A DNA stretch of 11,682 nucleotides. Source: an uncultured Blautia sp. (lineage in GTDB: Bacteria; Bacillota; Clostridia; Lachnospirales; Lachnospiraceae). The stretch lies in NCBI GenBank assembly GCA_900765525.1, contig CAAFRY010000039.1, forward strand, positions 1 through 11,682, written 5' to 3'. Made by a program: the position numbers and the translations under genes. This document shows positions 1 to 7,341 of the stretch, in pieces (the stretch's first letter is position 1; every line of letters starts with the position of its first letter). The notes below the pieces were generated by a model that saw only the letters and a program-made list of their open reading frames with translations, had not been told where the DNA came from and did no database searches.

Positions 1-1
1 T

Positions 2-784
2 CTATAAATCCCTTCCGTACACTTCGATTTGGCTCAAAGCCGGAAAAGGAGAAGGCTCCTGAGAAGGAATCAGATTGGATAATTCCAGCCAGCGAATTTT
101 TTTCTTTTCAAAAGAAAATTCCTGGGCCTCTCCTGTTTTTTTCATGGAAAACTCCATTTGCTCTCCGTCAGAAAAAGTAACGGTTATTTTTTCCCACCAG
201 TTATCATGTGGAAAATCCGCCCGGAGATAAAAAGCCAGGCAATCCACCTCTACCTGACGGCCAAAATCCAGTTTCAGTCTGGCTTCCGGATTCCGGTTAA
301 TGCCCCAGGACTCATAAGGCCATTCTCCGTGGCAGGAATTAGCCGTAACACCATCTATGGCATTGCTGGCCGCAAACACAGATTCGCCTCTTGTCTCCAC
401 ATTAGCCGTGGCATGAGGAAAGGAGGTATTATTTTCGTGCTGGTCATTTACATTCACCGCCAGATTCCGGTAAGCTTTTATTTCAAACTCCTTTGCCATT
501 CTGGCACGAATCAGATGCTTCTCACCGGAGAAAGCCTTTGGCGGCAGATTTATCCTTTTCTCTCCAAAGGGAATTCTGTAATGCACATCTCCTGTGAGAT
601 AAATCATGGAAAATCCTAATGCCTCGTCCACCTGAAGCCATACATAGCAAGGACTGGGAGAAGCTTCCAGGAAAATCTGGTCTCCTTCCTGATATTCCCG
701 GGTAAGGGGCAAATTCGCCTCTTTCTCTCCTCTGCTCAAGCCGGCAGTCTTTCCGTTTTTATCAATTACTTTCAGACAAATCAT
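2..784 (-). CDS. Hypothetical protein with C-terminal F5/8 type C (discoidin/CBM32-like) domain
   Basis: I do not recognise this 260-residue protein as a named family. The C-terminal half (about 123-259) looks like a discoidin or family 32 carbohydrate-binding module. It has ASNAIDGVTAN (139-149) followed by a Trp-rich stretch (EWPYESWG, 154-161), ARLKLDFGRQVEVDCLAFYLR (168-188), and a terminal ALSQIEVYG (249-257) typical of such domains. The N-terminal half (1-115) is predicted to be mostly beta strand with no motif I can name. There is no signal peptide or membrane segment, so it should stay in the cytoplasm, which is odd for a carbohydrate-binding module. It begins four bases after the dhuI-like stop with AGGAG overlapping that gene's last codons, so it is tightly coupled. 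Its TAG stop ends at position 2, so the gene is complete. Confidence 0.75.
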   Translation of the reverse strand: MICLKVIDKNGKTAGLSRGEKEANLPLTREYQEGDQIFLEASPSPCYVWLQVDEALGFSMIYLTGDVHYRIPFGEKRINLPPKAFSGEKHLIRARMAKEFEIKAYRNLAVNVNDQHENNTSFPHATANVETRGESVFAASNAIDGVTANSCHGEWPYESWGINRNPEARLKLDFGRQVEVDCLAFYLRADFPHDNWWEKITVTFSDGEQMEFSMKKTGEAQEFSFEKKKIRWLELSNLIPSQEPSPFPALSQIEVYGRDL

Positions 785-788
785 ACTC

Positions 789-1436
789 TCACTCCTGACA
801 GCCTAAAATTTCTTTCACGCAGGCAGCCAGCTTCTGGCATTTACAATTTTTAAAGAAGTATTCCTGGAAATGCGCTCCTGCCAATGCGCCTTTTACCAGT
901 TCCTGGTCCAGCTCTTTCAGAATATCTGTAATATCTCTGTAGGTAACTGTTTTGACCTGGTCCAGAATTCTCTTATTGGTCTGCTCCGGAACTGCTCTTT
1001 CTCTGGGATAACCCTGACCGCTCTCCTCACAGAGCAGTTTTTCAAAAATATACTCCAGATTCAGGTCCCCGCCCCAGCCGTAGCCTTTGGCAAAAGGAAT
1101 GGCGATAGCATTGCCGTCATTTATCTGGGCAAAGGTATAGGCGTCCAGAGGGTCTTCCACATGGCCGCAGATAACTCCTGGGAAGGAATTGCAGGCCAGC
1201 ATAGCACCTTCTCCGGTGCCGCAGCCTGTAATTACATAATCCGCTGCTCCTCCATTTAACAGAACCGCAGCCAGGATTCCCACCTGTACATAGGTAAGCT
1301 GTGCCTTATCCTCTGCTGTATACATTCCATAATTATCCACAATAAAGCCCATAGGCTCTACTACTTTTTTCAATGCGTTTTCAATCTGGCTGTTTTTCCC
1401 TGCCTGACTGTTTTCATTTATCAATGCAATTCTCAT
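789..1436 (-). CDS. dhuI: RpiB/LacA/LacB-family sugar isomerase, DhuI-like
   Basis: This 215-residue cytoplasmic protein belongs to the ribose-5-phosphate isomerase B family. The core is ITGCGTGEGAMLACNSFPGV (69-88), with C72 at the likely catalytic position. QINDGNAIAIP (104-114) follows, in place of the HNNANVLALG block of true RpiB. It is about 60 residues longer than RpiB, with a C-terminal helical part ending HFQEYFFKNCKCQ. In Streptococcus agalactiae the DhuI isomerase has an RpiB-like fold. It acts on 4-deoxy-L-threo-5-hexosulose-uronate and is encoded beside DhuD, exactly the neighbour seen here. A DhuI role is therefore more likely than pentose-phosphate or galactose-6-phosphate isomerisation. 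GAGGAG lies nine bases before the ATG. The stop is four bases before the next start. Confidence 0.8.
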   Translation of the reverse strand: MRIALINENSQAGKNSQIENALKKVVEPMGFIVDNYGMYTAEDKAQLTYVQVGILAAVLLNGGAADYVITGCGTGEGAMLACNSFPGVICGHVEDPLDAYTFAQINDGNAIAIPFAKGYGWGGDLNLEYIFEKLLCEESGQGYPRERAVPEQTNKRILDQVKTVTYRDITDILKELDQELVKGALAGAHFQEYFFKNCKCQKLAACVKEILGCQE

Positions 1437-1478
1437 ATTTTTTATCTCCTCTTCCCTAATTTAATACCTGCAAGCCGG

Positions 1479-2282
1479 TTATTTCGGCTGTTTTCCGATA
1501 TAGGCCAGAATACCGCCGTCCACATATAAAATATGTCCGTTTACAAAATCAGAAGCCTTGGAAGCCAGGAACAGAGCCGGGCCCATTAAATCTTCCGGCG
1601 TTCCCCAGCGTGCTGCCGGAGTTTTACCGATGATAAACTGGTCAAATGGATGTCTGGAACCATCTGGCTGTATCTCCCGCAAAGGAGCTGTCTGTGGAGT
1701 AGCAATATATCCCGGTCCAATGCCGTTACACTGAATGTTGTATTCTCCATATTCGGAAGCAATATTTTTTGTCAGCATTTTCAATCCACCCTTAGCTGCC
1801 GCATAGGCAGAAACAGTCTCTCTTCCCAGCTCGCTCATCATAGAACAAACATTGATAATTTTTCCCTGTCCTTTGTTTATCATACCTGGGATAACAGCTT
1901 TCGACACAATAAAAGGAGCATTTAAATCAATGTCGACCACCTGGCGGAACTCCTCCACGCTCATATCTGTCATGGGAATCCGCTTAATGATTCCTGCATT
2001 GTTTACTAGAATATCAATAACGCCTAATTCTTTCTCAATATCTGCCACCATCTGAGCTACCTGTTCTTCGTCCGTCACATCGCAGATATATCCTTTTGCC
2101 TCAATTCCTTTTTCCTCATAGTCCTTCAACGCCTTATCCAGATGCTCCTTGCTTCTGCAGTTAAAAGCAATTTTAGCTCCTGCCAGTCCGTAGGCTTCTG
2201 CAATTGCAAATCCAATGCCATAAGCAGCTCCTGTTACCAGAGCCACCTTTCCTTCTAATGAAAAGTTTTTTAATATATCCAT
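1479..2282 (-). CDS. dhuD: SDR oxidoreductase, gluconate 5-dehydrogenase / DhuD (KduD-like) type
   Basis: This 267-residue cytoplasmic short-chain dehydrogenase should reduce 3-deoxy-D-glycero-2,5-hexodiulosonate to 2-keto-3-deoxygluconate with NAD(P)H, the step after KduI. The nucleotide-binding TGAAYGIG (17-24), NNAG (94-97) and the catalytic S147, Y160 and K164 (YAAAK) are present. The C-terminus FVNGHILYVDGGILAYIGK matches, as I recall it, the streptococcal enzymes annotated as gluconate 5-dehydrogenase. That group includes Streptococcus agalactiae DhuD, which acts on glycosaminoglycan-derived uronates. It resembles those more than E. coli KduD. Many such proteins are labelled gluconate 5-dehydrogenase, but the neighbours kduI and dhuI favour the deoxy-diketo acid as substrate. 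A modest AAAGGG site precedes the ATG. The downstream gene begins 42 bases after the stop. Confidence 0.85.
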   Translation of the reverse strand: MDILKNFSLEGKVALVTGAAYGIGFAIAEAYGLAGAKIAFNCRSKEHLDKALKDYEEKGIEAKGYICDVTDEEQVAQMVADIEKELGVIDILVNNAGIIKRIPMTDMSVEEFRQVVDIDLNAPFIVSKAVIPGMINKGQGKIINVCSMMSELGRETVSAYAAAKGGLKMLTKNIASEYGEYNIQCNGIGPGYIATPQTAPLREIQPDGSRHPFDQFIIGKTPAARWGTPEDLMGPALFLASKASDFVNGHILYVDGGILAYIGKQPK

Positions 2283-2305
2283 TTTTTACCCTTTCTGCGA
2301 AATGC

Positions 2306-3169
2306 TTACCGCAAATCTTTATTCGCAATATTATCCATATCATCAAAATCCTGGTTTTCTCCCGCCATACCCCAAATAAAGGTATAGGCTTGTGAACCAC
2401 ATCCGGAGTGAATAGACCAGCTTGGAGAAATCACGGCTTCCTGGTTTCTCATAATAATATGCCTGGTTTCTGCAGGCTCTCCCATAAAGTGCATGACAAA
2501 GGCGTCTTCTGGAATATCGAAATACAGATAAACCTCCATTCTTCTGTCATGAGTATGGCTTGGCATGGGATTCCAAACGCTTCCGGGCTCCAACTTTGTC
2601 ATTCCCATTTCCAGCTGACAGCTTTCTACCTGTCCCGGAAGAATATATTTACAGATGGTTCTGTGATTGGACTGCTCCAGGCTTCCAAGCTCTACCTTGT
2701 TTTCATCCTTTATTATCACAACCCCTTCCTCCTGCTGGCCTTCCGGTTTAATCAGCACTGTAGGGTAGGTATGATGGGCCGGCGTACTATTAAAATAAAA
2801 TTTGGCCGGTGTTTTTTCATCTTGGCTTCCAAAGGAAATCTCTCTGGCTCCCTTGCCGATATACATACCTTCTCTGGGAGCCACCTTGTAACCCCTGCCG
2901 TCAATGGTAATACTGCCTGGTCCTCCTATGTTGATAATTCCCATTTCTCTTCTCTGAAGGAAATACTGGGCACGAAGCTCCTCTCCTGCCTTAAGCTGCA
3001 AGCTCCCTTTACCCGGGACCGCTGCTCCGGTAATAATACGGTCAATATGACTGTATACCATTTTAATTTCTCCCGGAGTGAACAGGTCCTGAATCAAAAA
3101 TTCTTCACGAAGACGGTCTGTCGTGTAATGCTTCACGTCTCTTGGAGAAGCTGCTGTTCTAATTTCCAT
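2306..3169 (-). CDS. kduI: 5-dehydro-4-deoxy-D-glucuronate isomerase (KduI)
   Basis: KduI is a cytoplasmic zinc isomerase. It converts 4-deoxy-L-threo-5-hexosulose-uronate, formed spontaneously from unsaturated uronates, to 3-deoxy-D-glycero-2,5-hexodiulosonate. At 287 residues it is close to the usual 278. The cupin-type metal site is complete: H205, H207 and E212 in PSHTHDRRMEVYLYF, and H254 in SWSIHSGCGS. Other family stretches include LQLKAGEELRAQYFLQRRE (57-75) and EPAETRHIIMRNQEAVISP (231-249). The ATG at 3169 was chosen because AGAGGTG precedes it and it gives the family's N-terminus (MEIRTAASPRDVKHYTTDRL). The open frame continues upstream, but that part is unlike KduI. It is the first gene of the uronate operon, 23 bases before the dehydrogenase. 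Confidence 0.95.
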   Translation of the reverse strand: MEIRTAASPRDVKHYTTDRLREEFLIQDLFTPGEIKMVYSHIDRIITGAAVPGKGSLQLKAGEELRAQYFLQRREMGIINIGGPGSITIDGRGYKVAPREGMYIGKGAREISFGSQDEKTPAKFYFNSTPAHHTYPTVLIKPEGQQEEGVVIIKDENKVELGSLEQSNHRTICKYILPGQVESCQLEMGMTKLEPGSVWNPMPSHTHDRRMEVYLYFDIPEDAFVMHFMGEPAETRHIIMRNQEAVISPSWSIHSGCGSQAYTFIWGMAGENQDFDDMDNIANKDLR

Positions 3170-3367
3170 AGCTAACACCTCTTTAAATTTTTCTGTTATA
3201 GAAAGTGTATCATGAAGAGAAAAACAATTTCTTTCTTTTCTTACACAAAATATTGCAAATCTTGAACTGTCTGCATTCTTCTCTTTTGCCGGATAGAATT
3301 CCTCTGTCTTATTTATTTTTTCGATTGATTGGTTTTGATATTTTGCCAGAACTGGCATGAAAGCTTT
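3170..3367 (-). promoter_or_regulatory. Upstream region of the uronate operon with two dyads; promoter not resolved
   Basis: This AT-rich stretch separates the stem-loop from kduI and must hold the uronate promoter if the operon has its own. Two dyads are visible: TGCCAGAACTGGCA (3344-3357, perfect except the two central bases) and GAAAGCTTTC (3359-3368, perfect). Either could bind a LacI, GntR or IclR type uronate regulator. The second overlaps a weak match to a CcpA cre site that lacks the central CG. The best -10 is TATAAC (3200 to 3195 on the minus strand), but no good -35 stands at the right distance. The AGAGGTG site six bases before the kduI ATG is clear. Confidence 0.3.
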
Positions 3368-3397
3368 CCCACATACCTACATCAGCAGATATGTGGG
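3368..3397 (-). other. 13-base-pair stem-loop after the last heme-operon gene
   Basis: In the minus-strand RNA this element folds into 13 continuous pairs (two are G-U) closed by a UGAU tetraloop. The outer arms are CCCACATA and TATGTGGG. The G-U positions become A-C mismatches on the plus strand, so the structure favours RNA made in the direction of the operons. It starts 21 bases beyond the stop codon at 3419. No U-tract follows (the next bases are AAAGCTTTC), so it is not a standard intrinsic terminator. It could protect the 3' end of the heme transcript, or pause or attenuate readthrough into the uronate operon. Confidence 0.45.
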
Positions 3398-3418
3398 TGT
3401 TATGTATAGATGCCATCC

Positions 3419-5158
3419 TCATGACAGCCGCCCCTGTTTCATCTCAAACACCTGGTCCGCCAGGTTCATGGTGGACCGTCTGTGGGACACCAGCACCACG
3501 GTTTTGTCTCCTCTCTCTTCTTTCAGGGATTTCAGGATGATTCCCTCATTCAGCGCATCCAGATTACTGGTAGGCTCGTCCAGAAGCAGAAAAGGTGCAT
3601 CGTGGAGAAAAGCCCGGGCAATACCAATTCGCTGTCTTTCTCCTCCTGACAAAGTGTCCCCCAATTCTCCTACCTCTGTGTCATATCCCTTAGGCAGGGT
3701 CTGGATAAAGTCATGGATGGCAGCTTTCCTGGCCGCCTCCATAATTTCTTCTCTGGTGGCTCCCGGTTTTCCGATTCCAATATTGTTGGCAATAGAATCA
3801 TGGAAAAGATGAGTCTCCTGGGTGACATAGGACTCCATATGCCTTAAATCTCCGGTATTAATGTTCCGGACGTCCTTTCCGCTTATTTTCACTTGTCCTC
3901 CCTGCACATCCCAGAAGCGCATAAACAGCTTCAGTAGGGTAGACTTTCCGGAACCGCTGGCTCCGTGTATGCCAATAATCCTTCCTTTTGGGATTTCCAT
4001 AGAATAATCCTGGAGAATCTGCTCCTGGCCATAGGAAAAATCCACATGCTCCGCAGTTCCTCCCTGGAACCGGGTTTCCTCCTGCCCGGACAATTCCTTC
4101 ACCTTAGGTTCCTCTTCCAGAAGAGAAAGCACCCTCTCCCCGCTGGCTAAAGTCTGATTCAAATTATTGGAAAGACTGGCCAAGGCAGTAACCGGTCCAA
4201 AAGAGCCCATCAGGCCTATAGGTGCTATAAGCATTGCCGTGGTATCCACATTTCCTATCTGATATAAACCTGCCATCAAAAACAATTCTGCAAGGGAAAA
4301 GCCCAAAATAGCCAGGTTTGTCACCGACCTTTGGGAAGCTTCCAGGCGATTCAGACCTTTTTGCAGTCCGCCCAATCCCTTGGACAGTTCTTCCATCTTG
4401 CGCCCTCTTTCTTCTCCTCTCTGATACTGAATGGTTTCGTCTAATCCCCGGAGAGAATCCAGAATAAAACTATTCAGCTTCCCGAAAGCATTGCGAAATT
4501 CCATTCCTTTATCAGCTCCCCTTTTCCCATATACCAGGGGAATCACAGCTCCCACTGTCAGGTATCCGGCCAGTGCCGGAAGAAGGGCAAACGGGGAAAG
4601 ATTTCCCAGAAATCCCAGCATAAGCAGGGAAGTCAGCACCGCTATGGCCACCGGTGAAATGGTGTGGGCATAAAAGACCTCCAAAAGCTCTATATCTGAT
4701 GTAAGTACGGAAATCAGATTTCCTTTGTCTCTACCCTCCAGCTTAGCCGGGCAGAGTTTACGCAGAGCCTTGAACACCTTATGCCGGATTATGGCCAGCA
4801 GCTTAAAGGCTATAAAATGATTACAATACTGCTCACCATAATGAAGGATTCCCCGCAGCAGGGCCAAAATTCCAAGAGCTGCAAACAGCGTCTTTACCCC
4901 TGCTGTTCCCAGGCTTCTTCCTACCAGAATTTCCGTGCCTAAGGTTTCCGGCAATATATGTAGAATACCCCAGCCAGCTAAAATGGTCAGAAAAATAGCG
5001 CAGAGGTACCCTGCAGTCCCCAGGATAACAGCACAGAGCATAATAGGAAGCAGAGGCTTTACCAGTCCTATAAGCTTTCCCATTATCTGAAGCCCGCTTC
5101 TTCTTCCAGCCTCCCCTTCTCTCTTGTTTATCCCTTCATACTTTTGCTGTTTTTTCAT
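3419..5158 (-). CDS. ABC transporter ATP-binding/permease protein, CydC-type half-transporter
   Basis: This 579-residue partner of the preceding CydD-type protein would form the other half of a heterodimeric exporter-type ABC transporter. The membrane domain spans about residues 35-335 and the ATPase domain about 368-579. The ATPase motifs are canonical: Walker A GASGSGKST (399-407), Q447 in VTQETHLF, signature LSGGERQR (503-510), Walker B FLLLDEPTSNLD (523-534) and H559 in VSHR. The segment HYGEQYCNHFIAFKLL (106-121) resembles the conserved GERxxxH block of CydC. H114 would correspond to the histidine I recall as a heme ligand in E. coli CydC (His85), allowing for about 27 extra residues at this N-terminus. 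The ATG overlaps the upstream stop (ATGA) and has AAAGGAGG seven bases before it. It is the last gene of the heme operon. Confidence 0.88.
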   Translation of the reverse strand: MKKQQKYEGINKREGEAGRRSGLQIMGKLIGLVKPLLPIMLCAVILGTAGYLCAIFLTILAGWGILHILPETLGTEILVGRSLGTAGVKTLFAALGILALLRGILHYGEQYCNHFIAFKLLAIIRHKVFKALRKLCPAKLEGRDKGNLISVLTSDIELLEVFYAHTISPVAIAVLTSLLMLGFLGNLSPFALLPALAGYLTVGAVIPLVYGKRGADKGMEFRNAFGKLNSFILDSLRGLDETIQYQRGEERGRKMEELSKGLGGLQKGLNRLEASQRSVTNLAILGFSLAELFLMAGLYQIGNVDTTAMLIAPIGLMGSFGPVTALASLSNNLNQTLASGERVLSLLEEEPKVKELSGQEETRFQGGTAEHVDFSYGQEQILQDYSMEIPKGRIIGIHGASGSGKSTLLKLFMRFWDVQGGQVKISGKDVRNINTGDLRHMESYVTQETHLFHDSIANNIGIGKPGATREEIMEAARKAAIHDFIQTLPKGYDTEVGELGDTLSGGERQRIGIARAFLHDAPFLLLDEPTSNLDALNEGIILKSLKEERGDKTVVLVSHRRSTMNLADQVFEMKQGRLS

Positions 5159-6891
5159 CCCCTGGCCTCCTTTCCATACTGCTCCAATTCCATTTGAAAT
5201 TGATACAGCTTCTTATAATCTCCTCCTGCAGTCATCAGCTCTTCATGGGTTCCTGCCTGGGAAATAGCTCCGTCTTTCATCATATAAATCCGCCCTGCTT
5301 CCACCACATTAGCAAGGCGGTGAGAAATCAACAGAATGGTTCTGGTCCTGGCCAGCTCACGGATAACCTTCATTATCATTTCCTCGCTGTCGGCGTCAAT
5401 ATTGGAGGTCGCTTCGTCGAAAATATAAATAGGTGTGTCATGGAGCAATGCCCTGGCAATGGCCAGCCTCTGGCATTGACCGCCGGAAAAATTGCTGCCT
5501 TTTTCCAGTACCTGAGTCTCCAGTCCCTGCTGCCCCTCCAGATAGCCCCAGAGGTTTACTCTCTTTAAAGCCTGTATCAGTTCATCTTTTTCCGCATCCG
5601 GTTTTCCCATCCGCAAATTGTCCTCCACAGTTCCCTTAAACAGATAGCTGTTGTGGTTCACCAGGGTAATATGTTCCATCCGGCTTTTTTCTGACACACG
5701 GAACAATTCCTTTTCTCCTAGCATTACACTTCCCTCATACCCTCTGTTCCGCCCTGTAAGGATGGAAGCTATGGTACTTTTTCCGCAGCCGGAGGTTCCC
5801 ACAATAGCCGTAAAACTTCCCCGTGGAAGCTCCATGGAAATACCTTTCAGGATTTCTCTTTGAGGCTCATAAGCATACCGGACTTCAGAAAGGCGGATAC
5901 CCGGATTCTTTTCTTTCAGCTCCTCTCCCTGAATCTCAGGCTCTGGCAAATCTAAAAGAGCAAATATCTTATCACTGGCCGCCATACCGTTCATGGCGAT
6001 ATGAAAAAAGGAGCCTAAAAGCCGGAGAGGGATAAAAAATTCTGAAGCCAAAAGCACCAGCATCAAGGCTCCATGAAGGCTGACAGCTTCTGCCCGAAAC
6101 TGGATGAGCGTTACCATCATTCCAACCGCAGCCCCTCCGTAAGCGATAATATCCATAACACTGGTGGAATTCAGCTGCATAGTAAGGACCTTCATGGTAA
6201 TCTTGCGGAACCGCTGAGACTCCCGGTCCATATTCTCTGCTTTTTCCTGGTCCGCCTGATAGATTTTCAATGTAGTTAATCCCTGAAGATTTTCCAGGAA
6301 GCTGTCTCCAAGCTCCGTATAAATCCCCCAATATTTAGACAGCAGCCGCTTAGCCAGTTTCTGCACTGCCGCAATAGACAAAGGTATCAAAGGTACGCAG
6401 ATTAGCAGTACCAGGCTGGCTTTCCAATTGACAAAAGATAACAGCACAAATAGGGTCACAGGAGCCAGCAGGCTATAGAAAAGCTGGGACAGATATTTCC
6501 CAAAATAGGTTTCCAGCTGTTCCACACCTTCTGCAGCCATCTGCACCACCTGAGCAGTAGACACTTTTTCCCGGTATCCGGCTCCCAGCCGCAGAAGCTT
6601 TCCATAAATTTTTTCCCTGAGAATCCTCTTTACATCCACACTGGCCAGGTAAGAGGCATGGGAGGCCTGCCGGTCGCAGAAAAACCGCAGTCCCATGGCC
6701 GCCGCCATAACAGCACCATACCCAAATGCTCCTTTTCCGGTTATCTCCCGGAAAAGAGACTGCTCCAGAACCATGGACACACAATAAATCACCAGTACCT
6801 GGCAGAGCAAAGACAGCCACTGCCAGACTACCTGATACAGAATGTATTTTTTAGCATGGGTCAAAAGCCCAATCAGTCGTTTTTTAATCAT
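5155..6891 (-). CDS. ABC transporter ATP-binding/permease protein, CydD-type half-transporter
   Basis: This 578-residue half-transporter has an exporter-type six-helix membrane domain (about residues 15-310) fused to an ATPase domain (about 331-575). The membrane domain contains VVQMAAEGVEQLETYFGKYL (115-134), typical of CydD-like proteins. The ATPase domain has Walker A GTSGCGKST (365-373), signature FSGGQ (468-472), Walker B IYIFDEATS (488-496) and switch H524 in ISHR. At the Q-loop the usual glutamine is replaced: the sequence reads LVNHNSYLF, with histidine at 413. That may mark an asymmetric ATP site. It would pair with the next gene, whose start overlaps its stop by four bases (ATGA). 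E. coli CydDC is needed for cytochrome bd assembly and has been described as a transporter of heme or of cysteine/glutathione. No cydAB is present here, so heme movement is the favoured inference. Confidence 0.88.
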   Translation of the reverse strand: MIKKRLIGLLTHAKKYILYQVVWQWLSLLCQVLVIYCVSMVLEQSLFREITGKGAFGYGAVMAAAMGLRFFCDRQASHASYLASVDVKRILREKIYGKLLRLGAGYREKVSTAQVVQMAAEGVEQLETYFGKYLSQLFYSLLAPVTLFVLLSFVNWKASLVLLICVPLIPLSIAAVQKLAKRLLSKYWGIYTELGDSFLENLQGLTTLKIYQADQEKAENMDRESQRFRKITMKVLTMQLNSTSVMDIIAYGGAAVGMMVTLIQFRAEAVSLHGALMLVLLASEFFIPLRLLGSFFHIAMNGMAASDKIFALLDLPEPEIQGEELKEKNPGIRLSEVRYAYEPQREILKGISMELPRGSFTAIVGTSGCGKSTIASILTGRNRGYEGSVMLGEKELFRVSEKSRMEHITLVNHNSYLFKGTVEDNLRMGKPDAEKDELIQALKRVNLWGYLEGQQGLETQVLEKGSNFSGGQCQRLAIARALLHDTPIYIFDEATSNIDADSEEMIMKVIRELARTRTILLISHRLANVVEAGRIYMMKDGAISQAGTHEELMTAGGDYKKLYQFQMELEQYGKEARG

Positions 6892-6909
6892 ATTTTGTTT
6901 CCTATCTTC

Positions 6910-7302
6910 TCACACTTCCTCCGGGCGTAAGGTTTTCACCCGGAAGAAAAAATAATATAAATGGCAGACCCAGACTACAGCCAGACAGATTCTGCCTGCC
7001 GGAACATTGCTCATCATGAAAAAACCTGCTGCCATGATAACCGTTACTGTTCCCACAATAGAAAGCTTGCTCCTCATACTCATGGATTTCTTTTGCACAA
7101 AGCTTTCTAAATGCCGCTTGTAAAGACCTGTGCCTATAAACCAGTCATGAAGCCTTTTGGAACTTTTGGCAAAGCAAAACACCGTGGCCAGATAAAAAGG
7201 CACTGTAGGCAGTATGGGCAGCAGAATTCCTATACTTCCCAGTCCCAGGCAAAGAAAGCCCAGGGCTATCCACAAAATACGAAATGGATTATTTTTCTTC
7301 AT
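6910..7302 (-). CDS. YbaN/DUF454 family small membrane protein
   Basis: A 130-residue integral membrane protein with the family signature near its N-terminus: GLGSIGILLPILPTVPFYLA (residues 20-39), then FCFAKSSKRLHDWF (42-55). Two hydrophobic regions follow (about 80-97 and 103-121), giving roughly four membrane segments. The molecular function of DUF454 is not established, to my knowledge. It lies 39 bases after the heme ATPase gene and 18 bases before the first CydD-type gene, so it is probably co-transcribed. The context suggests an accessory role in heme uptake or heme handling. A GGAG site sits about nine bases before the ATG. I recall small membrane proteins in similar positions in other Gram-positive heme operons, but could not check. 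Confidence 0.85.
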   Translation of the reverse strand: MKKNNPFRILWIALGFLCLGLGSIGILLPILPTVPFYLATVFCFAKSSKRLHDWFIGTGLYKRHLESFVQKKSMSMRSKLSIVGTVTVIMAAGFFMMSNVPAGRICLAVVWVCHLYYFFFRVKTLRPEEV

Positions 7303-7341
7303 CCTCTATTCTCCTTTTTTCAGAGCTGTAATTTTATTATC

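Noticed and set aside
2408..3175. Plus-strand open frame of 255 codons opposite kduI
   Set aside because: It lies entirely antisense to a confidently assigned gene, has no recognisable domain, and its product has random composition.
3170..3358. Upstream in-frame extension of kduI by 63 codons
   Set aside because: The translated extension has no resemblance to KduI and no clear ribosome site. The ATG at 3169 has AGAGGTG and the family's normal N-terminus.
3357..3371. Possible CcpA cre site (TGAAAGCTTTCCCA)
   Set aside because: It lacks the central CG that is nearly invariant in cre sites and has a second mismatch. It is equally explained as part of the GAAAGCTTTC palindrome.
3368..3397. Intrinsic terminator at the end of the heme operon
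   Set aside because: The stem is strong, but no U-tract follows in either direction, so it is reported only as a stem-loop.
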